Positions 17,754 to 26,404 of a DNA stretch of 64,000 bases are shown piece after piece. The stretch spans positions 1,381,001-1,445,000 of the forward strand of contig NZ_CP104002.1 of assembly GCF_029201565.1 (NCBI RefSeq). The letters are read 5' to 3'. The position numbers were made by a program, and so were the translations under genes. How positions within the stretch are numbered: the stretch's first letter is position 1; each line of letters opens with the position of its first letter. The DNA comes from Devosia sp. SD17-2. GTDB taxonomy: Bacteria > Pseudomonadota > Alphaproteobacteria > Rhizobiales > Devosiaceae. Below the pieces are notes generated by a model that was not told where the DNA came from, searched no databases, and worked only from the letters and a program-made list of their open reading frames with translations.

Positions 17754-18149
17754 CTAGCGATAGGTGACGGCGACGCCGGCAACGGTGTCGTCGTTGCGAA
17801 AAATGTGGGCATCGGCCGGCAGGCTGAGCTCGAGAGCCTTGTCGGCTGTCCAGCGCGGGGCGAAATCACCCGTCGCGGCCACGGAGAGGAAGCTGGCGGC
17901 GTCGTCCGGGACGGTGTCGCCTGGTGGCACCAGCACCGCCTGGGTATTGGCCGGGGTGTCATCGCCGCAACTGCGCGAGAAGGTGACGAGGTCAAAGGCT
18001 CCATCCGGCGCTGTCAGCCGGGATTTTTCCGTGATTGAGCAGGCCGGGAACACGTCGGCCACAAACCACAGGACCGTGCCGATCATCAGGGCGGGAAGCG
18101 TGGTCAGGGCGATCAGGACGGGCAGTGGCAGTTTTTTGTACTTGGTCAT
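17754..18149 (-). CDS. Hypothetical membrane-anchored protein
   Basis: 131 residues. A basic start (MTKYKKLP) leads into one hydrophobic helix (about 9-32), so it is a signal anchor or an uncleaved signal. The rest is predicted to be periplasmic with two cysteines (ACSIT and SCGDD, about residues 36 and 61) that could form a disulfide. I recognise no family. It is divergent from dnaG with 57 bases between the starts and converges with the HdeD-type gene. Confidence 0.65.
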   Translation of the reverse strand: MTKYKKLPLPVLIALTTLPALMIGTVLWFVADVFPACSITEKSRLTAPDGAFDLVTFSRSCGDDTPANTQAVLVPPGDTVPDDAASFLSVAATGDFAPRWTADKALELSLPADAHIFRNDDTVAGVAVTYR

Positions 18150-18206
18150 GCTGTGGATAAGTTCCTTGCCCGTGACTCGGCGCTTCGGAGTGCTTACTTA
18201 ACACGC

Positions 18207-20138
18207 ATGCGCTTCTCCGATCAGTTCCTGGATGAAATTCGCCAGCGCCTGCCGATAACGCAGGTCGTGGGCGAACACGTGCTTTGGGACAAGCGCAAAA
18301 GCCAGCCCGGTAAGGGCGACATGTGGGCCTGCTGCCCGTTCCACAACGAGAAGAGCCCGAGCTTTCACGCCGACGATCGGCGCGGGATTTACCATTGCTT
18401 TGGCTGTGGGGCCTCGGGGGATCAGTTCCGGTTCCTGACCGAGAAGGTCGGCCTCAGCTTTCCGGAGGCCGTCGAAAAACTGGCCGGAATGGCCGGCGTA
18501 CCGATGCCGGCGCGCGACGAGCGGATCGAAAAGCGCGATGCCGCGCAAAAAAGCCTGCTCGACGTCATGGAGCTGGCGACGAAATATTTCGAGGCGGCGC
18601 TGGCCCACAATATCGGGGCGCGGGCGCGCGGATATCTGTTTGAGCGCGGTGTGTCGGCGATCAGCCAGACGCGGTTCCGCATCGGCTTTGCGCCGGACAG
18701 CCGCAATGGGCTGAAAGAGCATCTGGCGGCCAATGGCGTGTCGGCGCAGGCGATGATCGAGACCGGTCTTGTCACCAGCCGCGACGACGATCCGCTGACC
18801 TATGACCGGTTCCGCAACCGGGTGATGTTCCCGATCATGGACTTCAAGGGCCGGGTGATCGCCTTTGGTGGTCGGGCGATGAGCCCGGACGTGCCGGCGA
18901 AATATCTCAACTCGCCGGAAACACCGCTCTTTTCCAAGCGCCAGACGCTTTATAATGGGCATTCGGCCAAGACGGCGGCGCGCAATGCGGCCAGTGTCGT
19001 GGTGGTGGAAGGCTATCTCGACGTGATCGCTGCTGTGTCGGCGGGCTTCGAAGGTACCGTAGCGCCGCTCGGAACGGCGCTGACCGAGGAGCATCTGCAG
19101 CTCTTGTGGCGGATGGCCGATGTGCCGGTGCTGTGCTTTGACGGCGACAAGGCCGGGTTGAAGGCCGCCGAGCGCGCCATCGACATCGTCCTGCCCCATC
19201 TCAAGCCGGGCCGGAGCGTCAAGATCGCGACCCTGCCGGAAGGGCAGGACCCAGACGATCTGATCAAGGCGCAGGGACGTCAAGCCTTTGCCGATGTGAT
19301 CGACACGGCTCGCAGCCTTTCGGACATGGTATGGAGCCTCGAGACTGGTGGGCTTGTGCCCGAAGCGCCGGAAGAGCGGGCGGCGCTGCAGGCGCGGCTG
19401 CGCGAGCGGGCCAATGTTATCGGCGACCAGAATGTGCGCTTCCACTACCAGCAGGCGTTTGACGAAAAGTTGAAGGCCTTTTTCGCCCCGCTGCGGCAAG
19501 GGCGCGACAAGGGCATGGGTCGTCCCGCCTATGGGCAGAGCGGGGCCTATGGATTCCCGTCGCGTGGAACGCCGCGGCTGGTTGTTTCCGACACGCTGCG
19601 CAATTCGCGGCTGATGCGCCCGAGCGCGGTGGCCAATGTGACGCCGCGCGAGGCGACCATCATCCTGACGCTGGTTAATCACCCGGCAGCGGTAGAGCAC
19701 AGCTTCGAGGCGCTGGCGGCGCTCGACTGTGAAACCGCGCTGGCGCAGAAGGTTTTGAGCGACATCCTCGCCCTGGTGGTGCGCCACCACGATATTTCCG
19801 CCGAAGATTTGAAGTCGGCCCTTGGGGCGCGTGGCCATGGGGCGGCGCTCGAGCGGATGCGCGACACCCTGCTGCGTCAGGGGGTGTGGCAGGCCGGTCC
19901 GGAGACCGCCTTGTCGGACGCCGAGATCGGATTAAGTCATGCGCTGGCCTTGCATAACAAGAAAGTTCAGCTAAATAGGGAGCTGAAGGCAGCCGAAGCC
20001 GCGCTGGGCGAAGACCCGAGCGAAGAAACCTTTGAACGGCTGCGAGACATCAAGAACCAGATTACCACTGTCGATGGCACAGAGGCATTGATCGAAGGAT
20101 TTGGTTCGCTATCGGGACGCGCGACTCGCAGTTTTTAG
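18207..20138 (+). CDS. dnaG: DNA primase DnaG
   Basis: 643 residues from the ATG at 18207 (MRFSDQFLDEIRQRLP), the conserved family start; an earlier in-frame ATG would add 18 atypical residues. The CHC2 zinc finger is complete: CPFHNEKSPSF and HCFGCGASGD give Cys43, His46, Cys64 and Cys67. The Toprim core shows VVVEGYLDVIA and CFDGDKAG with the acidic metal ligands. The C-terminal helicase-binding region is present and divergent, as usual. It makes RNA primers at the replication fork. It lies upstream of rpoD in the classic primase-sigma arrangement, without rpsU. Confidence 0.97.
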   Translation: MRFSDQFLDEIRQRLPITQVVGEHVLWDKRKSQPGKGDMWACCPFHNEKSPSFHADDRRGIYHCFGCGASGDQFRFLTEKVGLSFPEAVEKLAGMAGVPMPARDERIEKRDAAQKSLLDVMELATKYFEAALAHNIGARARGYLFERGVSAISQTRFRIGFAPDSRNGLKEHLAANGVSAQAMIETGLVTSRDDDPLTYDRFRNRVMFPIMDFKGRVIAFGGRAMSPDVPAKYLNSPETPLFSKRQTLYNGHSAKTAARNAASVVVVEGYLDVIAAVSAGFEGTVAPLGTALTEEHLQLLWRMADVPVLCFDGDKAGLKAAERAIDIVLPHLKPGRSVKIATLPEGQDPDDLIKAQGRQAFADVIDTARSLSDMVWSLETGGLVPEAPEERAALQARLRERANVIGDQNVRFHYQQAFDEKLKAFFAPLRQGRDKGMGRPAYGQSGAYGFPSRGTPRLVVSDTLRNSRLMRPSAVANVTPREATIILTLVNHPAAVEHSFEALAALDCETALAQKVLSDILALVVRHHDISAEDLKSALGARGHGAALERMRDTLLRQGVWQAGPETALSDAEIGLSHALALHNKKVQLNRELKAAEAALGEDPSEETFERLRDIKNQITTVDGTEALIEGFGSLSGRATRSF

Positions 20139-20327
20139 GATCGACCTAAAAGCCTGTGACGACGCGCGCTTTTTGCGTATGCTTTTGCAGACCGACGCAG
20201 TCCCAATGCGAGCCATGGATAGCTGAGCTTGTTAACGGCTTGGTGACCAAACCTTTACCTTGTCTTGAGCTGTCCCCACCTATGACAAGTCCGGCGCCCG
20301 AAGACCGCGGGTCCCGAGGAGTAGCAG

Positions 20328-22379
20328 ATGGCCACCAAGGCAGCGAACAAAGTCAGCAAGGACACCGAGAAGCCCGAATCCGGGGCTCCCGAGACGTCCA
20401 ATGACAGCCCCCTGATCGATCAGAACGATGCGGCGGTCAAGAAGCTGATCAAGGTCGCCAAGAAGCGCGGCTATGTCACCTATGAAGAGCTGAATGCCGT
20501 TCTTCCCTCGGACGAAGTGAGTTCCGAGCAGATCGAAGACTTCATGTCCATGTTCTCGGAAATGGGCATCAACGTCGTCGACGAGGACGAGGTCGAAGAG
20601 ACCGAAGTCGAGAAGGACGAGGAAGAAACCGGCACTGAAGTCGCGCCCTCGACCGGCACGGCTGTTGCCAACACGTCCAATGCCAAGTCCGGCTCCGACC
20701 GTACCGATGACCCGGTGCGCATGTATCTGCGCGAGATGGGTTCGGTCGAGCTGCTGAGCCGCGAAGGCGAAATCGCCATCGCCAAGCGCATCGAGGCTGG
20801 TCGCGAGACCATGATCGAGGGCCTTTGCGAGAGCCCGCTGACCTTCCAGGCCATCATTATCTGGCGTGATCAGTTGGCGCAGGGCGAAATCCTGCTGCGC
20901 GACATTATCGATCTCGAAGCCACCTATGCCGGCCCCGACGCCAAGCAGGCTGCGCCGACCGTCGAAATGCCGGTCAAGGCCGAGCCGGAGACGTCCAAGG
21001 ACAAGCCCAAGGCTGCCGCCAAGCGGGCCTCGTCGGGCGAAGATGACGATTACGTCCCGGAAGAGCCAGAGCCCCCGCAGGACCCGGTCGACGACGACGA
21101 TGATGAGTTCGATAACGCCCTGTCGCTGTCGGCGATGGAAGCCGAGCTCAAGCCGCAGGTCGTGGAAACCTTCAACCGCATCGCTGAGGCCTATGGCCAG
21201 ATGCGCGAGATGCAGGACCGTCACGCCGAGGACCGTTCGGCCACGGTTTCCGACGCGGAAACCGAGCGCCTGAGCGCGCTGCGCGGCGAAGTCATCACCG
21301 ATGTGAAGTCGCTCTCGCTCAATGCCAGCCGTATCGAAAGCCTGGTCGAGCAGCTCTACGACATCAACAAGCGTCTGGTGAAGCTCGAAGGTCGTCTGCT
21401 GCGTCTGGCCGAGAGCTATGGCGTCAAGCGCGAAGCCTTCCTGCAGAACTATTACGGGCGCGAGCTCGACCCGACCTGGGAACAGGGCCTCGAAAACCTG
21501 CCCGGCAAGGGCTGGGGCGAGTTTGCCCGCCGCGAAGCCGACACGGTCCACGACATCCGTCAGGATATCGCGACGCTTGCCACCGAGACCGGCCTCGATA
21601 TCGCCGAATACCGCCGTATCGTGCACAAGGTGCAGAAGGGTGAGCGCGAAGCTGCGATTGCCAAGAAGGAAATGGTCGAGGCGAACCTGCGTCTCGTGAT
21701 CTCCATCGCCAAGAAGTACACCAACCGCGGCCTGCAGTTCCTCGATCTCATTCAGGAAGGCAATATCGGCCTGATGAAGGCGGTCGATAAGTTCGAATAC
21801 CGCCGCGGCTACAAGTTCTCGACCTATGCGACCTGGTGGATCCGTCAGGCGATCACCCGCTCGATCGCCGATCAGGCGCGCACCATCCGTATTCCGGTGC
21901 ACATGATCGAGACGATCAACAAGATCGTCCGCACCAGCCGCCAGATGCTGCACGAAATCGGCCGCGAGCCGACGCCGGAAGAGCTTTCCGAAAAGCTGCA
22001 GATGCCGCTCGACAAGGTTCGCAAGGTCCTCAAGATCGCCAAGGAGCCGATTTCGCTCGAGACGCCGATCGGTGACGAGGAAGATTCGAACCTGGGCGAT
22101 TTCATCCAGGACTCGAACGCGATCCAGCCGATCGATGCCGCGATCCAGTCGAACCTGCGTGAAACCACCACGCGCGTTCTGGCCTCGCTGACGCCGCGCG
22201 AAGAGCGCGTGCTGCGCATGCGCTTTGGTATCGGCATGAATACCGACCATACGCTCGAAGAAGTGGGCCAGCAGTTCTCGGTGACGCGCGAGCGTATCCG
22301 TCAGATCGAAGCCAAGGCCCTGCGCAAGCTCAAGCATCCGAGCCGGAGCCGCAAGCTGCGGAGCTTCCTCGACAACTAG
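20328..22379 (+). CDS. rpoD: RNA polymerase primary sigma factor RpoD
   Basis: 683 residues, full length for an alphaproteobacterial housekeeping sigma. Region 1.1 (about 40-90) and a long acidic non-conserved insert (about 210-260) precede region 1.2/2, with [30 protein letters not shown] and the -10 recognition segment [18 protein letters not shown]. Region 3 and region 4 follow, the latter with [30 protein letters not shown] for -35 contacts. Binding site GAGGAG lies 7 bases before the ATG. The 189-base gap from dnaG suggests its own promoter as well as read-through. Confidence 0.98.
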   Translation: MATKAANKVSKDTEKPESGAPETSNDSPLIDQNDAAVKKLIKVAKKRGYVTYEELNAVLPSDEVSSEQIEDFMSMFSEMGINVVDEDEVEETEVEKDEEETGTEVAPSTGTAVANTSNAKSGSDRTDDPVRMYLREMGSVELLSREGEIAIAKRIEAGRETMIEGLCESPLTFQAIIIWRDQLAQGEILLRDIIDLEATYAGPDAKQAAPTVEMPVKAEPETSKDKPKAAAKRASSGEDDDYVPEEPEPPQDPVDDDDDEFDNALSLSAMEAELKPQVVETFNRIAEAYGQMREMQDRHAEDRSATVSDAETERLSALRGEVITDVKSLSLNASRIESLVEQLYDINKRLVKLEGRLLRLAESYGVKREAFLQNYYGRELDPTWEQGLENLPGKGWGEFARREADTVHDIRQDIATLATETGLDIAEYRRIVHKVQKGEREAAIAKKEMVEANLRLVISIAKKYTNRGLQFLDLIQEGNIGLMKAVDKFEYRRGYKFSTYATWWIRQAITRSIADQARTIRIPVHMIETINKIVRTSRQMLHEIGREPTPEELSEKLQMPLDKVRKVLKIAKEPISLETPIGDEEDSNLGDFIQDSNAIQPIDAAIQSNLRETTTRVLASLTPREERVLRMRFGIGMNTDHTLEEVGQQFSVTRERIRQIEAKALRKLKHPSRSRKLRSFLDN

Positions 22380-22389
22380 GAGCAGCTCC

Positions 22390-22680
22390 ATGGCGGCTCC
22401 GCGCCTCAAAATCACCTCCATCCGGGCCGCTACCCCCTTCAAACTGGTGGTAATGTTCTCGGATGGAACCCTGGGCACCTTCAACGCGGCGCCGATGCTC
22501 TCCGAACGCGGAGAGGGCACCGAACCCCTCCGGGACCGGGCCTATTTCGCCAAGGTGAGCCTCGCCAACGGGGTGCCGACCTGGCCCAACTATTTTGACA
22601 TCTCACCGCTTTGGTTGCAGGAAGAGATGGACAAGCGCGGTGAGCTGGTGCGACCCCGGCCGGTGCGCAGACCGCAATAA
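22390..22680 (+). CDS. DUF2442-type small protein
   Basis: 96 residues. The core ITSIRAATPFKLVVMFSDGTLGTFNAAPML followed by DRAYFAKVSLANGVPTWPNYFDISPLWLQEEM is the typical DUF2442 layout, a small beta-rich domain of unknown function that is often found near toxin-antitoxin-like genes but also alone. The C-terminus ends in a basic tail (RPRPVRRPQ). It starts 10 bases after the rpoD stop and is probably cotranscribed with it. No partner toxin is visible here. Confidence 0.75.
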   Translation: MAAPRLKITSIRAATPFKLVVMFSDGTLGTFNAAPMLSERGEGTEPLRDRAYFAKVSLANGVPTWPNYFDISPLWLQEEMDKRGELVRPRPVRRPQ

Positions 22681-22695
22681 GAAGGAGGGCCGCTT

Positions 22696-22989
22696 ATGTC
22701 GTTTTTCAAGAAGCTTTTCGGCGGCGGGGGAGCTGCCAGCGCCGAGCCGGCCGGTGACAAGGTCATGGGCGAGGAAAGCTACAAAGGCCATCTGATCAAG
22801 GCCATCGAAATGAAGGCGGGCAGCGAACTGCAGCTGGCCGGCACGATCGAGAAGGAAATTGGCGGCGAGCTCAAGAGCTACCGGTTCATCCGCGCCGACC
22901 GCATGAATTCTCGCGAAGATCTGGTTGCGCTCGCTCTGAGCAAGGGTCGCCAGATCGTCGACGAGCAGGGCGACCACATCTACCGCTGA
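22696..22989 (+). CDS. HlyU-family protein
   Basis: 97 residues. The sequence begins MSFFKKLFGGGG, then carries the compact domain from EESYKGHLIKAIEMKAGSELQLAGTIEKEIGGELKSYRFIRADR to the C-terminus, matching the PF10115 HlyU family. The name comes from a proposed hemolysin regulator, but there is no DNA-binding helix here and the role is uncertain. GAAGGAGG precedes the start. It is 15 bases downstream of the DUF2442 gene and ends just before a terminator-like hairpin, closing the rpoD transcription unit. Confidence 0.8.
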   Translation: MSFFKKLFGGGGAASAEPAGDKVMGEESYKGHLIKAIEMKAGSELQLAGTIEKEIGGELKSYRFIRADRMNSREDLVALALSKGRQIVDEQGDHIYR

Positions 22990-23013
22990 TCCCCAGAACT
23001 ATATCTACCGAAG

Positions 23014-23038
23014 ACCGCGGGCCCCCCGGGCTCGCGGT
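23014..23038 (+). terminator. Terminator-like hairpin after the rpoD unit
   Basis: ACCGCGGGCCC (23014-23024) pairs with GGGCTCGCGGT (23028-23038) with one G-T pair and a CCC loop. It is followed by TATGTTTTG and sits 24 bases after the HlyU-type stop. Confidence 0.7.
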
Positions 23039-23063
23039 TATGTTTTGTCCAAAGGAGTTTACC

Positions 23064-23285
23064 ATGGCCAGAAAGCCAACCGCCCGCACCGAATTCGTCA
23101 TGTTCGACATTGTCTACGAAGACGGTTCGCAGCGCTCCAATCGCAAGGTTGACGCTAATCTGCTCGGTGGCCTCGACGGGGATGAGCCCGCCAAGGCTGC
23201 AATTGAAGAGCAGGACCGCGCCATTTCCGAGAAGTCCGGTGTGCCCCCGCTGGCAATCCGCTCGATCACGCGCTCGGCGAAGTAG
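23064..23285 (+). CDS. Conserved-looking small hypothetical protein
   Basis: 73 residues from the ATG at 23064, which follows a strong AAAGGAG site; the upstream ATG at 23040 overlaps the terminator. The protein reads [24 protein letters not shown] then a helical, acidic C-terminal half ([19 protein letters not shown]). No cysteine, no membrane helix. I do not recognise a family. Its last 20 bases overlap the end of the convergent flavin-enzyme gene. Confidence 0.6.
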   Translation: MARKPTARTEFVMFDIVYEDGSQRSNRKVDANLLGGLDGDEPAKAAIEEQDRAISEKSGVPPLAIRSITRSAK

Positions 23286-24321
23286 TCCCGAGCGCCTTGT
23301 CGATCGCCGGCTTGACCACGGTGCCGTAGAGCTCGATTGCCCTCATGACCTTGTCATGGGGCAAGGTGCCGACACTGAGCTGCAGGCCGAAGCGATCGTG
23401 CCTGAACCACTCATGCTGCATCAGGATCTTGTCGATCACTTCCTGCGGCGAGCCCATGTAGTAAGCGCCTTCGGCCGTTGTGCCGGCGTCGAACTGGGCT
23501 CGGGTGGTGGGCGGCCAACCGCGTTCGGCGCCAATGCGGCTCATCGCAGCGCTGTGGGCCGGGAAAGCGATATCGCGGGCCGACTGGCTGTCCTCGGCGA
23601 TGAAGCCGTGACCGGAAACTCCCAGTTTCAACGCTGAGGCGGCATGGCCGACCTTGGCGCCGGTCTGGCGATAGAGATCGACCAGCGGTACGAACTGGCG
23701 CGGCCGTCCGCCAATGATGGCAATCATCAAGGGCAGGCCGTGATAGGCCGCGCGGGCGACGGAATTGGGCGTGCCCCCGACCGCGATCCAGAGCGGCAGC
23801 GGATCCTGCACCGGTTTCGGGTAGATTTCGATGCCCGGGATTGGCTGGGTGTGCTGGCTGCCAGGCCAAGCGATCTTGCCACCCTTGCGGATGGCGAGCA
23901 GCATTTCGAGCTTTTCCTCGAACAGATCATCGTAATCGTCGAGCTTGTAGCCGAAGAGCGGGAAGCTCTCGATGAACGAGCCGCGGCCCGCCATGATTTC
24001 AGCGCGACCATTACTGATCAGATCAAGTGTCGAGAACTGCTGATAGACGCGAACCGGGTCTTCCGAGCTGAGCACGGTGACGGCGGTCGAGAGGCGAATG
24101 GATTTGGTGCGCGCCGCCGCCGCCGCAAGAATGGTGGTGGGGGCAGAGGCGACGTAGTCGGGGCGGTGATGTTCGCCCAGACCGTAGAAGGCGAGGCCGA
24201 GCTGGTCAGCCAGCTCGATTTCCTCGATGAGGTCCCGAACGCGCTCCGCAGGCGACTGCAGGTGGTTGCCGTTCAGCGGATCGGGGGTGTTTTCCGCAAA
24301 TGAGTAAAGTCCGAGTTCCAT
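23266..24321 (-). CDS. Luciferase-like (LLM class) flavin-dependent oxidoreductase
   Basis: 351 residues from the ATG at 24321 ([15 protein letters not shown]), with AAGGAG 6 bases upstream. The TIM-barrel luciferase fold is supported by [79 protein letters not shown] in order; this motif set marks the Atu2307/SP_0267-type group of LLM enzymes. They use reduced flavin, but no physiological substrate is established. It is probably transcribed separately from the DUF533 gene, since a hairpin lies between them. Confidence 0.88.
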   Translation of the reverse strand: MELGLYSFAENTPDPLNGNHLQSPAERVRDLIEEIELADQLGLAFYGLGEHHRPDYVASAPTTILAAAAARTKSIRLSTAVTVLSSEDPVRVYQQFSTLDLISNGRAEIMAGRGSFIESFPLFGYKLDDYDDLFEEKLEMLLAIRKGGKIAWPGSQHTQPIPGIEIYPKPVQDPLPLWIAVGGTPNSVARAAYHGLPLMIAIIGGRPRQFVPLVDLYRQTGAKVGHAASALKLGVSGHGFIAEDSQSARDIAFPAHSAAMSRIGAERGWPPTTRAQFDAGTTAEGAYYMGSPQEVIDKILMQHEWFRHDRFGLQLSVGTLPHDKVMRAIELYGTVVKPAIDKALGTTSPSA

Positions 24322-24381
24322 GGTGATCTCCTTGCCCGCAGACATGGAGGCCGCGGGCAGGGATCGCAAGAACGCACATGG

Positions 24382-24417
24382 GTGTTACCGCGCGCCGCCT
24401 GAACGCGCGGTGAACAC
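24382..24417 (-). terminator. Terminator-like hairpin after DUF533 gene
   Basis: A 13-base left arm (24382-24394) pairs with 24404-24417 apart from one bulged base. It starts 4 bases after the DUF533 stop on the minus strand. No T-run follows. Confidence 0.5.
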
Positions 24418-24420
24418 TCC

Positions 24421-25098
24421 TCAGAACTTGCCGGAGGGCGTGTAGGCGAAGGGCGAGGCCTGCACAGGGGCAGCCTGTGGCGCGGCTTCGCCGGCAGCCT
24501 TGTGGATCTCGGCGACGAGGGCGGGCGCGAGTTTGAGCTTATTGGCGAGGACTTCGAGATAGGCCTGCTCGGCGGCAGTATCGGCAGAAATGGCCACAAG
24601 GGAAGCGGCATAGATCTCGGCGGCGTGCTCGGGCGTATCGGCGCGGGCGACAACGGCGTTGATGTCGAGAGGGCTTGAAAGCTCGTCGAAGACCCAGGCC
24701 TTCTCTTCGGCCGAAAGCGTCATGGCTTTCAGTTTTTCGAAGATGGCTTCCTTTTCCTCGGCGTCGATGCGGCCATCGGCCTTGGCTGCGGCGATCATGG
24801 CCCGCACCAGGGTCTTGCCGAGTTCCTCCTGGCCGTGGGTGTCAGTCTGGGCCGGGATAAACGCATCCTCGGCCGGCATTGGGGCGGTGGGCTGCTGACC
24901 CTGATAGTTCTGCCAGGCCTTGTAGGCGAGGCCTCCCAAGGCTGCGACGGCGCCCAACTTGGCGGTGCCTTCGATGAGCTTTCCGGCCTTGCCCGACAAC
25001 AGCATGCCGGCTGCCAGCCCTGCGGCGCCGGTCATTGCCGTGCGCTGGGCGTTCTTGTCGGTTTGCAGGGTCTTGAGGATCTGGTCGATATTGAACAT
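24421..25098 (-). CDS. DUF533 (YebE-like) protein
   Basis: 225 residues from the ATG at 25098, preceded by AAGGGA. The N-terminus has a glycine/alanine-rich hydrophobic segment (about 22-60: TGAAGLAAGMLLSGKAGK, LGAVAALGGLAYKAW), then a TerB-like helical domain (about 95-205) with AKADGRIDAEEKEAIFEKL, the usual acidic helix pair. That order matches the DUF533/YebE family of probable inner-membrane proteins of unknown function. A Pro/Ala-rich tail follows. The terminator of the next gene upstream separates the two transcripts. Confidence 0.82.
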   Translation of the reverse strand: MFNIDQILKTLQTDKNAQRTAMTGAAGLAAGMLLSGKAGKLIEGTAKLGAVAALGGLAYKAWQNYQGQQPTAPMPAEDAFIPAQTDTHGQEELGKTLVRAMIAAAKADGRIDAEEKEAIFEKLKAMTLSAEEKAWVFDELSSPLDINAVVARADTPEHAAEIYAASLVAISADTAAEQAYLEVLANKLKLAPALVAEIHKAAGEAAPQAAPVQASPFAYTPSGKF

Positions 25099-25166
25099 GC
25101 GGGTTCCCTTGATGCTGCCAAAATGGGGACGGCGGCGGCCCGATGCAAGCGCGTGCGCAAACAAAA

Positions 25167-25188
25167 GGCCCCAGCGAAGGCTGGGGCC
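25167..25188 (-). terminator. Rho-independent terminator
   Basis: GGCCCCAGC (25167-25175) and GCTGGGGCC (25180-25188) form a perfect 9-base stem with a 4-base loop. On the minus strand it is followed by TTTTGTTTG, terminating the gene whose stop is at 25226. Confidence 0.88.
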
Positions 25189-25225
25189 CAATGGTCTCGG
25201 GGGAGGGCCGAGACGGAGGCGGTTA

Positions 25226-25612
25226 TTAGTTGGCCGGAACCGGAGTGGCTTCCGGAGCAGCCGGGGGAGCAACTTCAGTTGCCGGTGCCGGTGCGTCGGT
25301 TACCGGGGCCGCATCAGTGGCCGGAGCGGGAGCTTCGGTCATGGGAGCCACATCAGTTGCCGGAGCCGGTGCTTCGGTCATCGGGGCCGGAGCCACGACC
25401 GGATCGGTCACCGGTGCTTCAATTGCAGGTGCGCCGTTCACGTCAACGGAAGTCGTCGGGCCGGAATTAGCCGAAAACACCAGATAGCCGATGGCCAGAA
25501 GGGCCAGGGCAACGATGATGCCGACAAACCAGCCGGTGCCATTGCTTTCGCGCGTATAGACGGTGCGGTTGCCGTCCTGGGTATAAACAGTATCGCGTTC
25601 GGGGGTAGCCAT
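25226..25612 (-). CDS. Hypothetical single-pass protein with Pro/Ala/Thr repeats
   Basis: 128 residues from the ATG at 25612; a TTG seven codons upstream would include the AGGAG site in the gene. A short cytoplasmic part (MATPERDTVYTQDGNRTVYTRE) is followed by one membrane helix (about 28-48) and an extracytoplasmic tail made of imperfect repeats of EAPAPATD/VAPMT (about 65-128). The N-terminus repeats the motif TVYT. No family function is known to me; the tail looks like a flexible periplasmic spacer. It carries its own terminator. Confidence 0.65.
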   Translation of the reverse strand: MATPERDTVYTQDGNRTVYTRESNGTGWFVGIIVALALLAIGYLVFSANSGPTTSVDVNGAPAIEAPVTDPVVAPAPMTEAPAPATDVAPMTEAPAPATDAAPVTDAPAPATEVAPPAAPEATPVPAN

Positions 25613-25749
25613 ATGTTCGCTCCTTTGTTGCAACGCTGGCTAAAGAACGCGACCTTTGCGTGAGAGTTCCCTTCGGCGTGATCACATCGCTCAAAACAAT
25701 TATGGCCGGAAAAAGGCTCCTGTGCCTCAAGCAGATAGCTATGGCTTAT

Positions 25750-26265
25750 CTAGAGTTCAGGGCCCTTTGACTTGCCGCCCTTTTTTGAAATGCCATCGAT
25801 GATTGCAAGAAAGAGGGCCGAGAGGATGAACGTAACGTGCAGCACAGTGTACCAGAAGATGTCCTGATCACCGTATGTGGGCACGTTGAGGAAGATCTGC
25901 AGCAGGTGTATGGACGAGATGGCCACGATGGTGGACGCGACCTTGATCTTGAGCGACCCGGCGTCAATCTGGCCCAGCCAATGCACTTCTTCCTCATTGT
26001 CAAAGCGCGAGACGAAATTCTCGTAGCCGGAGATGATCACCATGACCACGAGGCTGGCGATAAGCGCGGCGTCGATCAGGCCGAGAACCTTGAGGATGGT
26101 CGCGGTCTCGTCGAGCGTGAACAGCTTGGTGCCGAAATCCCAGAGCTTTACGAAGAAGGTCACCGCGTAAAACGCGAGAGCGATGCCGAGGCCGATGTAG
26201 AAGGCGACGAGCAGCCAGCGAGACGCCAGGATGATATTTTCGACGAAAAGTTCGAGTTTCTTCAT
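25750..26265 (-). CDS. UPF0114 (YqhA-like) membrane protein
   Basis: 171 residues with four predicted membrane helices (about 10-33, 58-82, 108-128, 140-160). The segments ENIILASRWLLVAFYIGL, LIDAALIASLVVMVIISGYENFVSR and KVASTIVAISSIHLLQIFLN are the conserved core of the UPF0114/TIGR00645 family. Its function is unknown; it is an inner-membrane protein. Binding site AGGAG precedes the ATG at 26265. It is the last gene on its strand before a 137-base gap. Confidence 0.9.
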   Translation of the reverse strand: MKKLELFVENIILASRWLLVAFYIGLGIALAFYAVTFFVKLWDFGTKLFTLDETATILKVLGLIDAALIASLVVMVIISGYENFVSRFDNEEEVHWLGQIDAGSLKIKVASTIVAISSIHLLQIFLNVPTYGDQDIFWYTVLHVTFILSALFLAIIDGISKKGGKSKGPEL

Positions 26266-26358
26266 TGGAGGCTCCTGCTCGTTTGACCGGCCTCGATAAC
26301 AGGCAGCAATAGCGGAGCAAGCGTGCGGGGTGACGCACCCCGGCTTAGCGCACAGAAA

Positions 26359-26384
26359 AAGGGAGCCGGTTCCCCGACTCCCTT
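26359..26384 (-). terminator. Rho-independent terminator after OmpA-like gene
   Basis: AAGGGAG (26359-26365) pairs with CTCCCTT (26378-26384), and CGG with CCG inside, with one mismatch. On the minus strand a run of five T follows, 20 bases after the stop of the OmpA-like gene. Confidence 0.88.
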
Positions 26385-26404
26385 CAAACGCATCGACAGC
26401 AGGG

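Noticed and set aside
18198..19838. Long minus-strand open frame across dnaG
   Set aside because: Primase motifs are complete on the plus strand; the antisense product is Arg/His-rich and unlike any family I know.
20280..22520. Long minus-strand open frame across rpoD
   Set aside because: rpoD is unmistakable on the plus strand; the opposite frame is a product of GC-rich codon bias and spans gene boundaries.
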